From Lentisphaeraceae bacterium (GTDB taxonomy: Bacteria; Verrucomicrobiota; Kiritimatiellia; RFP12; UBA1067), in contig SFPL01000018.1 in NCBI GenBank assembly GCA_004551905.1, positions 1 to 7,440 of the forward strand: a stretch of DNA of 7,440 bases. Direction: 5' to 3'. Positions 1-6,074 of the stretch are shown one piece after another (positions within the stretch are counted from its first letter, which is position 1; the number at the start of each line of letters is the position of its first letter). The notes under the pieces were generated by a model, which had not been told where the DNA came from, ran no database searches, and was given only the letters and a program-made list of their open reading frames with translations. The position numbers were made by a program, and so were the translations under genes.

Positions 1-2
1 AT

Positions 3-743
3 TTTGTCGCCCGATGCAAGCTGTTGGATGTTTTGGAAACCAATCTCGTTAGCTTTGTGTTCCAGGACAGAAGCATAGTCGTCGTCAAAGGAGCGATTTT
101 TGTAAAAAGAGAATTTGACTCCGACGGCAAGGATGGCGACAAGCCTAAATGTCTGTTCTTTGCCGCGGTCTACGACGAAACGCCAAGAAACAAGGCCGTT
201 GTATTCCTGATCCCCTCGGACGAAGACGACCCCCAGCCGCTGGTAAACTACGCCTTCCCCCTTGTAGATCTGGATTGGCGCGGAATCGAAGTGTTCGGCA
301 AGATCAATGCGAAGCTGCGGAAAGAGTTTGATCCTGGATTGTGGAGCTGGAATAGCAAGGAAGACATGAGGATGAATCGGCTGGACATAGTCGATCCGTC
401 CAGCGGGGAACCGGTTCTGACATTGTCCGGTGGCAATTCAAGAATCGTATCGCCTGATGAGGCCGAGAAAATCGACCGCAAGAATTATGCAGTGCTGAAA
501 GTTACGATTGCTCCAGATGAACCGCGCTATTCAAAAGACGGGAAAATTAGGTATTCGAAAGGGCTTCGTGGCTCAATAGAGAGGTGGCATTACGAACATG
601 ATCCCGACGAGGGGCCTTACTGGCTTTATCTCGACAGCGACTATGTGAGAGCACACAAGCGCGGATGCAGGAAGTTTGAAAAAGGACGCGGACGCCATTG
701 CCGCGGCGGAGAATTCGGCGAGTGCTGCAAGGATCGCAAATGA
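3..743 (+). CDS. Hypothetical protein, 5' end outside window
   Basis: I do not recognise this gene. The frame is open from the left edge of the window, with no stop before the first possible start (TTG at 24). No Shine-Dalgarno precedes that TTG, so the true start is probably upstream and about 246 residues are visible here. The protein is highly charged and soluble-looking, with no signal peptide or membrane segment in view. A Trp-rich middle part (WSWNSKED, from position 342) is followed by a C-terminal tail rich in Lys, Arg, Gly and Cys (FEKGRGRHCRGG, then ECCKDRK at the stop). The Cys/His cluster could bind metal, but its spacing matches no family I can name. Hand counts of two lines (481-600) give about 44% GC, well below the 60-75% of the housekeeping genes to the right, which hints at a different origin. 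The stop lies 31 bases before the next gene. That an open frame of this length with protein-like composition is coding is likely; its function is unknown. Confidence 0.6.
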   Translation, partial: FVARCKLLDVLETNLVSFVFQDRSIVVVKGAIFVKREFDSDGKDGDKPKCLFFAAVYDETPRNKAVVFLIPSDEDDPQPLVNYAFPLVDLDWRGIEVFGKINAKLRKEFDPGLWSWNSKEDMRMNRLDIVDPSSGEPVLTLSGGNSRIVSPDEAEKIDRKNYAVLKVTIAPDEPRYSKDGKIRYSKGLRGSIERWHYEHDPDEGPYWLYLDSDYVRAHKRGCRKFEKGRGRHCRGGEFGECCKDRK

Positions 744-761
744 CAGTCAGTCCAATGCACT

Positions 762-766
762 AGGAG
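762..766 (+). promoter_or_regulatory. Shine-Dalgarno deciding the start at 775
   Basis: AGGAG lies 8 bases before the ATG at 775. This favours 775 over an in-frame TTG at 676, which would add 33 charged residues in front of the signal peptide and overlap the upstream gene. Confidence 0.6.
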
Positions 767-774
767 ATGACGGC

Positions 775-1377
775 ATGAGATCGTGGAGTGGTATTCGCTT
801 TCTTGTCTGCGCGTTGTTCGCGCTGTGCGCGGCGGGCGGGTTCGGCGCGTCGGTGATGCGGCAGTCGTCGCTGCCGGCGAGCGGATTCTCCGACACCGAG
901 GCGGTGACTAACGTGGTGTTCTCGTTCGCTGAGGATGTCGCCCGCGACTTCTCGGTCAGGCTGGAACTGGACGCCACGCCGTCCAACTGCGTCGAGGTGG
1001 CGTTTGGGTGTGACGCCGACGGCGACGGGCGGCTTGGGACGGCGGAGGCGGAACTGGCCTTGGGCTGGGACTGCGGGCGCTGGTTCGTCGTCGGCACCAA
1101 CCGCTTGGCGCGGATCGAGGCGGAGCCGTCCGTCACGGTGGCCCGCAGGACGCTTGTCCTGGGTATGCACGTTGACGCAGAGGTTGAGGTCAGGCGGCTT
1201 TCCATCCGCGACGGCGGCGCGGCGGAACTGTTCCCGGAACTTGCGTCCACACGTCCTGACTGGCTATTCAGCCGCCGATGGAACCTCGCCCGCCTCGCCG
1301 TCCGCGGCATTGATCCCGCGCACGAGCGCGCGCTCGCCGTCCTCTGCGGTGCAGGCACCGCGGTCTATCTCCGCTAG
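775..1377 (+). CDS. Secreted protein with one EF-hand calcium loop
   Basis: This 200-residue protein is of unknown function. The N-terminus is a typical Sec signal: two Arg (residues 2 and 8), a hydrophobic stretch about 9-20, then a small-residue region with a plausible cleavage after GFGA (residue 25). LFALC is a poor lipobox because Leu precedes the Cys. Residues 80-91 read DADGDGRLGTAE, a complete EF-hand/dockerin-type loop with D at 1, 3 and 5, G at 6, a hydrophobic residue at 8 and E at 12. Only one such loop is present, so it is not a full dockerin. After it come GWDCGRWF and, near the C-terminus, a Trp-Asn-Leu-Ala-Arg stretch before RGIDP. The start is set by AGGAG 8 bases upstream. 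The next gene begins 31 bases after the stop, and that gene's promoter lies in this gap. An extracytoplasmic calcium-stabilised protein is the fair inference; partner and substrate cannot be read from the sequence. Confidence 0.7.
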   Translation: MRSWSGIRFLVCALFALCAAGGFGASVMRQSSLPASGFSDTEAVTNVVFSFAEDVARDFSVRLELDATPSNCVEVAFGCDADGDGRLGTAEAELALGWDCGRWFVVGTNRLARIEAEPSVTVARRTLVLGMHVDAEVEVRRLSIRDGGAAELFPELASTRPDWLFSRRWNLARLAVRGIDPAHERALAVLCGAGTAVYLR

Positions 1378-1391
1378 TTCCGCGGCAGTTT

Positions 1392-1400
1392 TGGTATAAT
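1392..1400 (+). promoter_or_regulatory. Extended -10 promoter, leaderless start
   Basis: TGGTATAAT is a perfect sigma-70 -10 hexamer (1395-1400) with an extended TGn. No convincing -35 sits 17 bases upstream, as is usual for extended -10 promoters. Exactly 8 bases separate the hexamer from the ATG at 1409, so the expected transcription start is G1408 or A1409 and the mRNA would have essentially no leader. The same box with the same spacing precedes ribBA. Confidence 0.7.
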
Positions 1401-1408
1401 ACACTCTG

Positions 1409-3847
1409 ATGACACTCTTTGAAACACTTCAGAAGGCGACGTCGGAGGAGGACGTGAAGGCCGCGTACATCAAGGCGCTCGGCCTCAAGAACGTCCAGCG
1501 CAACCTCATCGACATCCAGACGAAGGAAATCTGGTTCGAGGCGAAAGCCGGTTCAAAGCGCTCCGTCTACTTCATGTTCACCCAGCTTCTCAACTACGTC
1601 TGGGTGGCGCTCCGGGACGGCGAGGCGATCCCGCCGTTCCTCTGCGTCGTCGACTCGGCCAAGGCTGCGCTTATGAAGACCGAGGTCGCGCTCCCGCTCC
1701 TGAAGGACAAGTCGGTGCAGATCAAGTGGGGCAAGTCCGCGAGCGACGTGACGCAGGAGGCGCTCGATGTCGTCTCGCAGTTCATCGGTACGCACTTCGT
1801 TACCTTCCGCATCGAGACCCAGGAGCGCGAGTTCATAGACACCGTCAAGGCCGCCATCAAGTCCGGCGAAATCGTCCGCACCCAGATCACCCCGGATAAC
1901 CTCAAGCAGGTCTTCGACCGCTGGGTCGACATGATCGGACGCGAGATAACCGACGTCGCCGAAGACGAATACGCGCTCCTCTTCTTCGCGGACGTGATGA
2001 GCGACGGCACTGTCTCGACACACGAAAACCTCTCCGCCGAGCTGATCCACCGCAACGGCCGCCCCGCGTTCCTCCTCGAAGGCCGCGTCTGCAACCTCGG
2101 TTCCCTGGACGGCTACCATAGATTCTGGGCAATCTACGACCGTCCGCCGAAGGAGGAATACCGCAACTACCTGCTGGAGCGCCGCGATTCGCTCATCCCC
2201 TACGACGAGCGCGCGTTCAAGGGCGCGTTCTACACGCCGCTCCACATCGTGGACAAGGCGTACGACCTGCTGAACGCCACCCTCGGCGCGAACTGGCAGC
2301 GCGACTACATCGTCTGGGACATGTGCTGCGGCGTCGGCAACCTCGAGACGAAGCACGCGAACCCGCGCAACCTCTTCATGTCCACCCTCGACCAGCCCGA
2401 CATCGACGTAATGGCCGCCGCGAAAACCTGCCGCGCCGCAACGCGCTTTCAGTACGACTACCTCAACGACGACATCGCGGAAGACGGCTCCATCGACTAC
2501 TCGCTCACGAACAAGATCCCGCAGAACCTCCGAGACGCTATCGCCGCGGCAAAGGAAGGCAAGAAGAAGTTCCTCGTCCTCATCAACCCGCCCTATGCGG
2601 AGGCGACAAACGCCGACAACACGGCGAAGGGCTCGAAGATGGAGAACAAGACCGGCGTCGCCAAAACACGCTGGGGTCAGTTTGGCATGGATGAGTATGG
2701 ACGTTGCTCCAACGAGCTTTTTGCACAGTTCTTCACTCGGATTGCAAAGGAAATCCCCAACACCGTGCTCGCTTCGTTCTCGACGCTCAAATATGTCAAC
2801 TCCCAGACCTTCGAGACCTTCAGAAAGGAATGGCCAGCGAAGTACCTCGGCGGTTTCGTCGTCCACAGCAAGGCGTTCGACGGGCTTAAGGGCGACTTTC
2901 CCATTGGATTTCTCGTGTGGAAGGCAGCTTTTGCCACAAAGAACACAGAGAACACAAAGTTTCCTGATTCGATCTCCTGTGAGGTACTGGACAAGAACGG
3001 CAAGGCCATCGGCGAAAAGGCATTCTACAACATCCCCAACGACCGTATGCTCACGAACTGGATCGAGCGTCCGAAGCCAAACAAAACACCATGTGTGCCG
3101 CTTACAAATGCCATTGAGCCACCCAAGGCCGCCCGTCGTGACCAACGCGGAACAAAGTGGAGCGATGGGGCTGTCGCATTCCTTTGTACTGGTACAAACG
3201 ATATGCAGAACACTAACTATGTGTATCTGTTGTCTTCTGGCGCTTCACGCGGGCATGGACTGTTTGCCAATGAGCACAACCTTGATAAGGCGGCTTGCTT
3301 GTTTACGGTGCAGCATCTGATTGCCCACACCTGGCAGAATCACAACGACCAGTTCCTGATTCCCGACGCTGAACTATCGGAGGTGTTCAAGTTGGATTGC
3401 CTCGTGTATGTGCTCTTCCACGGAAAGAACCTCACGGCGTCTGCGGACGGGCTGGAGTGGAACGGCAAGTCGTGGAGCATCGTGAACCACTTCATTCCGT
3501 TCACGGAAGAAGAAGTTGACGCACCTGGTCGATTCGAGAGCGACTTCATGGTGCGGTATCTTGCGGGACGAGACTTGTCGTCGGAGGCGAGCGCCGTCCG
3601 CGCCGCCGGACTGGAGATTTGGCGCGAGTACTTCAAGCGGCTGCCGTCCTTCGACTACTCGATTCGCGAGCGGTTCAAGCTGAACCGGCCTGACGTCGGC
3701 TGGTATCAGATACGCCAGTCGCTGAAGGCATACGGCGAATCCTCCGAAGGCCGTCCGACGGACTTCGCCGCGTTCGAGTCCGCCTACACCGCGCTTTCCG
3801 CGAAGCTCCGCCCACAGGTCTTTGAGTATGGCTTCCTGAAGACGTAA
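1409..3847 (+). CDS. Type IIG-like restriction enzyme/adenine methyltransferase
   Basis: This 812-residue protein is probably a single-chain restriction-modification enzyme. Near the N-terminus D35, the E44-A-K46 triad and Q59 have the order of a PD-(D/E)xK nuclease, though D35 is only nine residues before E44, so the nuclease call is the less certain part. The methyltransferase core is clear: FKGAFYTP (270-277, motif X), DMCCGVGN (304-311, motif I, S-adenosylmethionine binding) and NPPY (393-396, catalytic motif IV of N6-adenine methyltransferases). Residues about 480-812 should hold target recognition; this stretch includes FPIGFLVW and a Thr-Lys/Glu-Asn tract (509-518) encoded by a 9-base repeat. 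Length is slightly short for the family, which commonly runs 900-1000 residues. There is no Shine-Dalgarno; the ATG lies 8 bases after a -10 box. No separate specificity, endonuclease or helicase gene is adjacent. GC drops from about 65% (line 2341) to 40-47% (lines 3181 and 2941) and returns to 60% (line 3661). The expected job is modification of host DNA and cutting of foreign DNA. A solitary methyltransferase is the alternative if the N-terminal domain is inactive. Confidence 0.85.
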   Translation: MTLFETLQKATSEEDVKAAYIKALGLKNVQRNLIDIQTKEIWFEAKAGSKRSVYFMFTQLLNYVWVALRDGEAIPPFLCVVDSAKAALMKTEVALPLLKDKSVQIKWGKSASDVTQEALDVVSQFIGTHFVTFRIETQEREFIDTVKAAIKSGEIVRTQITPDNLKQVFDRWVDMIGREITDVAEDEYALLFFADVMSDGTVSTHENLSAELIHRNGRPAFLLEGRVCNLGSLDGYHRFWAIYDRPPKEEYRNYLLERRDSLIPYDERAFKGAFYTPLHIVDKAYDLLNATLGANWQRDYIVWDMCCGVGNLETKHANPRNLFMSTLDQPDIDVMAAAKTCRAATRFQYDYLNDDIAEDGSIDYSLTNKIPQNLRDAIAAAKEGKKKFLVLINPPYAEATNADNTAKGSKMENKTGVAKTRWGQFGMDEYGRCSNELFAQFFTRIAKEIPNTVLASFSTLKYVNSQTFETFRKEWPAKYLGGFVVHSKAFDGLKGDFPIGFLVWKAAFATKNTENTKFPDSISCEVLDKNGKAIGEKAFYNIPNDRMLTNWIERPKPNKTPCVPLTNAIEPPKAARRDQRGTKWSDGAVAFLCTGTNDMQNTNYVYLLSSGASRGHGLFANEHNLDKAACLFTVQHLIAHTWQNHNDQFLIPDAELSEVFKLDCLVYVLFHGKNLTASADGLEWNGKSWSIVNHFIPFTEEEVDAPGRFESDFMVRYLAGRDLSSEASAVRAAGLEIWREYFKRLPSFDYSIRERFKLNRPDVGWYQIRQSLKAYGESSEGRPTDFAAFESAYTALSAKLRPQVFEYGFLKT
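2933..2959 (+). repeat. In-frame 9-base-period repeat inside the methyltransferase
   Basis: Three consecutive 9-mers, GCCACAAAG, AACACAGAG and AACACAAAG, share the core CACARAG. They code for Ala-Thr-Lys, Asn-Thr-Glu and Asn-Thr-Lys (residues 509-517). The preceding CTTTT and the first unit match, with one substitution and one indel, the reverse complement of an intergenic element at 3880-3897. This form of repeat is, to my recollection, common between genes in many environmental bacteria. Finding it within a gene suggests insertion into a surface loop, tolerated because the unit length is a multiple of three. Confidence 0.6.
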
Positions 3848-3879
3848 TCTAGATGGCGCAGGGCCCAACCCCCGCGGCA

Positions 3880-3897
3880 CTTTGCGACCTTTGCGGC
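3880..3897 (-). repeat. Intergenic 9-base-period repeat, GC-rich variant
   Basis: The + strand shows two units in tandem, CTTTGCGAC and CTTTGCGGC. Read on the - strand this is GCCGCAAAG then GTCGCAAAG, preceded by CTTTTA. Unit one differs at one base from the first unit of the repeat inside the upstream restriction-enzyme gene. It lies 32 bases after that gene's stop. Confidence 0.5.
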
Positions 3898-3911
3898 TAA
3901 AAGAAAACCCC

Positions 3912-3929
3912 GCCCGGACAGTCCGCGGC
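3912..3929. terminator. Possible weak terminator hairpin
   Basis: GCC-CGGA pairs with TCCG-(C)-GGC around a CAG loop, leaving one bulged C. On the + strand only TTT follows after two bases (3932-3934), which is weak for ending the restriction-enzyme transcript. Read on the - strand the stem is followed by GGGG and a T-rich run, which is stronger, but no minus-strand gene is seen to need it. Confidence 0.3.
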
Positions 3930-3944
3930 AGTTTGAACGAACCA

Positions 3945-3999
3945 CCCTCCTCGCCATCCGCCTACGCCGAGGCTACGGCGGACAAGAGGCTACGGAGGG
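3945..3999. repeat. Nested inverted repeat, probable dispersed intergenic element
   Basis: An outer stem CCCTCC (3945-3950) pairs with GGAGGG (3994-3999). An inner stem TCCGCC (3957-3962) pairs with GGCGGA (3977-3982), enclosing TAC-GCCGAGGC-TAC, itself an imperfect palindrome. Right of the inner stem, GAGGCTAC recurs (3970-3976 and 3987-3993 share GGCTACGG-like sequence). I recall closely similar patterns (CCGCCTNCGC...GCTACGGCGGACAAG) as multicopy elements in several bacterial phyla, but this window alone holds a single copy. It ends 10 bases before the ribBA extended -10 box and so occupies the place where a -35 region would lie. Confidence 0.55.
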
Positions 4000-4009
4000 C
4001 GGGCGAATA

Positions 4010-4018
4010 TGGTATAAT
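4010..4018 (+). promoter_or_regulatory. Extended -10 promoter of ribBA, leaderless start
   Basis: TGGTATAAT ends 8 bases before the ATG at 4027, the same box and spacing as at 1392-1400. The expected start site is A4026 or A4027. There is no room for a leader, so an FMN riboswitch cannot act in the usual position, and none of its conserved blocks is present in 3848-4026. Confidence 0.72.
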
Positions 4019-4026
4019 ACGCGGCA

Positions 4027-5223
4027 ATGAACAGCGAATTTGACACGATCGACGACTGCCTCGCCGCCCTCAGGGCCGGCGAGATCGTGGTCGTCACCGA
4101 CGACGCCGACCGCGAGAACGAGGGCGACTGCATCTGCGCCGCCGAGTTCGCCACCACCGAGAACGTCAACTTCATGGCCTCGTACGCGAAGGGGCTGATC
4201 TGCATGCCGATGAGCGCGGCGCTCTGCCGCAGCCTCGACCTGCCGCAGATGGTGGCGGAGAACACCGACAACCACTCGACCGCCTTCACCGTCTCCATCG
4301 ACTCCGTCCGCACCACCACCGGTATCTCCGCCGAAGAGCGCGGCGAGACCGCGCGTGCGGCGGTGCGCGAGGGCGCGAAGCCGGGCGACTTCCGCCGTCC
4401 CGGCCACATGTTCCCGCTCGAGGCGCGCGCGGGCGGGGTGCTCCGCCGCGCCGGGCACACCGAGGCGACGGTCGACCTCTGCAGGCTCGCCGGGCTCCGT
4501 GAGGCCGGGCTCTGCTGCGAGATCATGAAGGACGACGGCACCATGGCGCGGTTGGACGACGTCGCCGCGTTCGCGAAGCGCCACGGGCTGAAGATGACGA
4601 CGATCGCAGACCTGATCGCCTACCGCCGCCGGGTGGACAAGCTTGTGGAGAAGGTGGAGGAGGTCGACCTCCCCACTGCGCACGGGCACTTCCGGCTCAG
4701 CATGTACAAGAGCCGCGTCACCGGGCTCGAGCACCTTGCGCTGGTCAAGGGCAGGGTTGACGACGGCGGGCCGGTGCTGGTGCGCGTCCACTCCGAGTGC
4801 TTCACCGGCGATGTGCTCGGCTCCGAGCGCTGCGACTGCGGCCCGCAGCTGCACGCGGCGATGGAGGCGGTGGAGCGCGAGGGGCGCGGGGCAGTCCTCT
4901 ACATGCGCCAGGAGGGGCGCGGCATCGGCCTCGAGCAGAAGCTCCACGCCTACCATCTGCAGGAGAAGGGAATGGACACCGTCGAGGCGAACGTGGCGCT
5001 TGGCTTCGCGCCGGACCTCCGCGACTACGGCGAGGGCGCGCAGATCCTGGCAGACCTCGGCATCCGCAAGGTGCGGCTCATGACCAACAACCCGTGCAAG
5101 GTGAAGGGGTTGGACGGCTACGGCATCGAGATTACCGAGCGCGTGCCGATCGTGATTCCGCCGAACGCATACGACCGCCGCTACATGGAAACCAAGCGCA
5201 CCAAGATGGGCCACATTCTGTAG
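4027..5223 (+). CDS. ribBA: Bifunctional DHBP synthase / GTP cyclohydrolase II
   Basis: This 398-residue cytoplasmic enzyme supplies both starting branches of riboflavin synthesis. The N-terminal half (about 1-205) turns ribulose 5-phosphate into 3,4-dihydroxy-2-butanone 4-phosphate plus formate. The C-terminal half opens GTP to the diaminopyrimidine precursor. DHBP synthase signatures are DDADRENEGD (25-34, metal-binding acidic loop), GHMFPL (126-131) and GHTEATVDL (143-151). GTP cyclohydrolase II signatures are the zinc ligands C258, C269 and C271 within SECFTGDVLGSERCDCG, RQEGRGIGL (294-302) and TNNP (353-356) before KVKGLDGYGI. Both halves look complete and the length is normal for RibBA. 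The ATG at 4027 fits the usual family N-terminus, and there is no Shine-Dalgarno, in keeping with a leaderless message. It stands alone: ribE, ribH and ribD are not next to it, and the ribosomal-protein promoter begins 30-50 bases after its stop. Confidence 0.96.
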   Translation: MNSEFDTIDDCLAALRAGEIVVVTDDADRENEGDCICAAEFATTENVNFMASYAKGLICMPMSAALCRSLDLPQMVAENTDNHSTAFTVSIDSVRTTTGISAEERGETARAAVREGAKPGDFRRPGHMFPLEARAGGVLRRAGHTEATVDLCRLAGLREAGLCCEIMKDDGTMARLDDVAAFAKRHGLKMTTIADLIAYRRRVDKLVEKVEEVDLPTAHGHFRLSMYKSRVTGLEHLALVKGRVDDGGPVLVRVHSECFTGDVLGSERCDCGPQLHAAMEAVEREGRGAVLYMRQEGRGIGLEQKLHAYHLQEKGMDTVEANVALGFAPDLRDYGEGAQILADLGIRKVRLMTNNPCKVKGLDGYGIEITERVPIVIPPNAYDRRYMETKRTKMGHIL

Positions 5224-5252
5224 CCGCCATCTCTCGTTTACGTTCTCACCAC

Positions 5253-5282
5253 TTGCGCGGATGGGGGCGATTATGGTATACT
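5253..5282 (+). promoter_or_regulatory. Promoter of rpsP-rplS
   Basis: TGGTATACT (5274-5282) is an extended -10 box one base off the form used for the two upstream promoters. TTGCGC at 5253-5258, 18 bases before the hexamer, is a partial -35 match (TTG kept). The expected start near A5290 leaves a leader of about 32 bases carrying AGGAG (5305-5309), 12 bases before the rpsP ATG. This promoter therefore makes a leadered message, unlike its two relatives in this window. Confidence 0.65.
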
Positions 5283-5321
5283 ACGCGCCAATTCATTCAC
5301 CGACAGGAGACTAAAGACAGT

Positions 5322-5618
5322 ATGGTTAAGATCAGAATGCGTCGCACTGGGTGCACCAACCACGCGACCTACCGCATCGTCGCGGCGGACGTGCGTTCCC
5401 CCCGCGACGGCAAGTTCCTTGAGATTCTTGGGTCCTACGCCCCCCAGGTCAAGGAGAACAACTTCAAGCTCGACCTCGCGCGCGTCGACTACTGGCTCTC
5501 GAAGGGCGCCAAGCCCTCGACAACGGTCGCTTCGCTGATCCGCCGCGCCCGCAATCCCGAGCTCAAGCCGCACCACGCCGCCAAGGCCAAGAAGCCGGCG
5601 GAGAAGAAGGAGGCATAA
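5322..5618 (+). CDS. rpsP: Small ribosomal subunit protein bS16
   Basis: The 98-residue protein begins MVKIRMRRTG, followed by YRIVAADVRSPRDGKFLEILGSYAP, the hallmark of S16, an early-assembly protein of the 30S subunit. The globular part runs to about residue 78 (LIRRARNP region); the rest is a Lys/Ala-rich basic tail that varies between species. AGGAG lies 12 bases upstream of the ATG, slightly long but acceptable. The stop is followed after only 3 bases by the rplS start, so the two are co-transcribed. In many bacteria rimM and trmD stand between these two genes; they are absent here. Confidence 0.96.
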   Translation: MVKIRMRRTGCTNHATYRIVAADVRSPRDGKFLEILGSYAPQVKENNFKLDLARVDYWLSKGAKPSTTVASLIRRARNPELKPHHAAKAKKPAEKKEA

Positions 5619-5621
5619 GCC

Positions 5622-5990
5622 ATGGGCATCAAGCTTATCGACATGATCAACGCCGAGCAGGCTGCCGGCATCAAGGATCGCAACTACCCCGCGTTCCGCG
5701 CCGGCGACATCGTCCGCGTCTCGATCAAGATCAAGGAAGGCGACAAGTTCCGCATCCAGGACTTCGAGGGTAAGGTGCTGGCGGTCGACAACGGCCGCGG
5801 CAACGCGTCCGGCAACTTCACCGTCTCGCGCGACAGCTACGGCGTCCGGGTGGAGAAGCTCTTCCCCTTCGCCAGCCCCTGGATCCAGGCGATCAAGGTG
5901 GTCAAGAAGGGCACCGCGCGCCGCGCCAAGCTCTACACCGAGCGCACGTTCTGCTCGCACAAGGCGGTGCGCAAGCTCGTCAAGAAATAA
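5622..5990 (+). CDS. rplS: Large ribosomal subunit protein bL19
   Basis: This 122-residue protein is L19 of the 50S subunit, which sits at the subunit interface. The family core is clear: FRAGDIVRVSIKIKEGDKFRIQ, then FEGKVLAV, FTVSRDSYGVRVEKLFPF, SPWIQAIKVVKKG and RRAKLY. Small departures from the common pattern are FTVSRDSYGV where FTVRKIS.GVG is usual, and a C-terminal YTERTFCSHKAVRKL in place of YYLR..GKAARI. A perfect AAGGAGG (5607-5613) overlaps the end of rpsP and is 8 bases from the ATG, so translation should be strong and coupled to rpsP. An intrinsic terminator follows. Confidence 0.95.
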   Translation: MGIKLIDMINAEQAAGIKDRNYPAFRAGDIVRVSIKIKEGDKFRIQDFEGKVLAVDNGRGNASGNFTVSRDSYGVRVEKLFPFASPWIQAIKVVKKGTARRAKLYTERTFCSHKAVRKLVKK

Positions 5991-6022
5991 TGCCGAGCGA
6001 CGTCGGCGAATGAACGTGGAGG

Positions 6023-6051
6023 GGCGTCGCGGGCTGTCCGCGGCGCCTTTT
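6023..6051 (+). terminator. Intrinsic terminator after rplS
   Basis: GGCGTCGCGG (6023-6032) pairs with CCGCGGCGCC (6038-6047) over 10 positions with one T-G wobble, loop GCTGT, followed at once by TTTT. It ends 23 bases before dapB. A smaller hairpin GCCGA/TCGGC (5992-5996, 6003-6007) lies right after the rplS stop. Confidence 0.75.
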
Positions 6052-6074
6052 CGCCGCAATCAGGGAGGAGATTC

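Noticed and set aside
676..774. TTG at 676 as start of the secreted protein
   Set aside because: It would place 33 polar residues before the signal peptide and overlap the upstream gene. ATG 775 has AGGAG at 8 bases.
1346..1361. GCGGTG/CACCGC hairpin as terminator
   Set aside because: It lies inside the coding region and has no T-run.
1553..3145. Long minus-strand open frame (530 codons) opposite the restriction enzyme
   Set aside because: It is opposite a gene with clear methyltransferase motifs. Its composition (Val/Arg/Asp/Glu-rich, low complexity) is the usual result of reading GC-rich codons backwards.
3848..4026. FMN riboswitch ahead of ribBA
   Set aside because: None of the conserved blocks of the FMN aptamer is present, and the promoter leaves no leader RNA.
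3973..5214. Long minus-strand open frame opposite ribBA
   Set aside because: It is a shadow of ribBA, His/Ala/Val-rich with no recognisable motif, while every RibBA signature is on the + strand.
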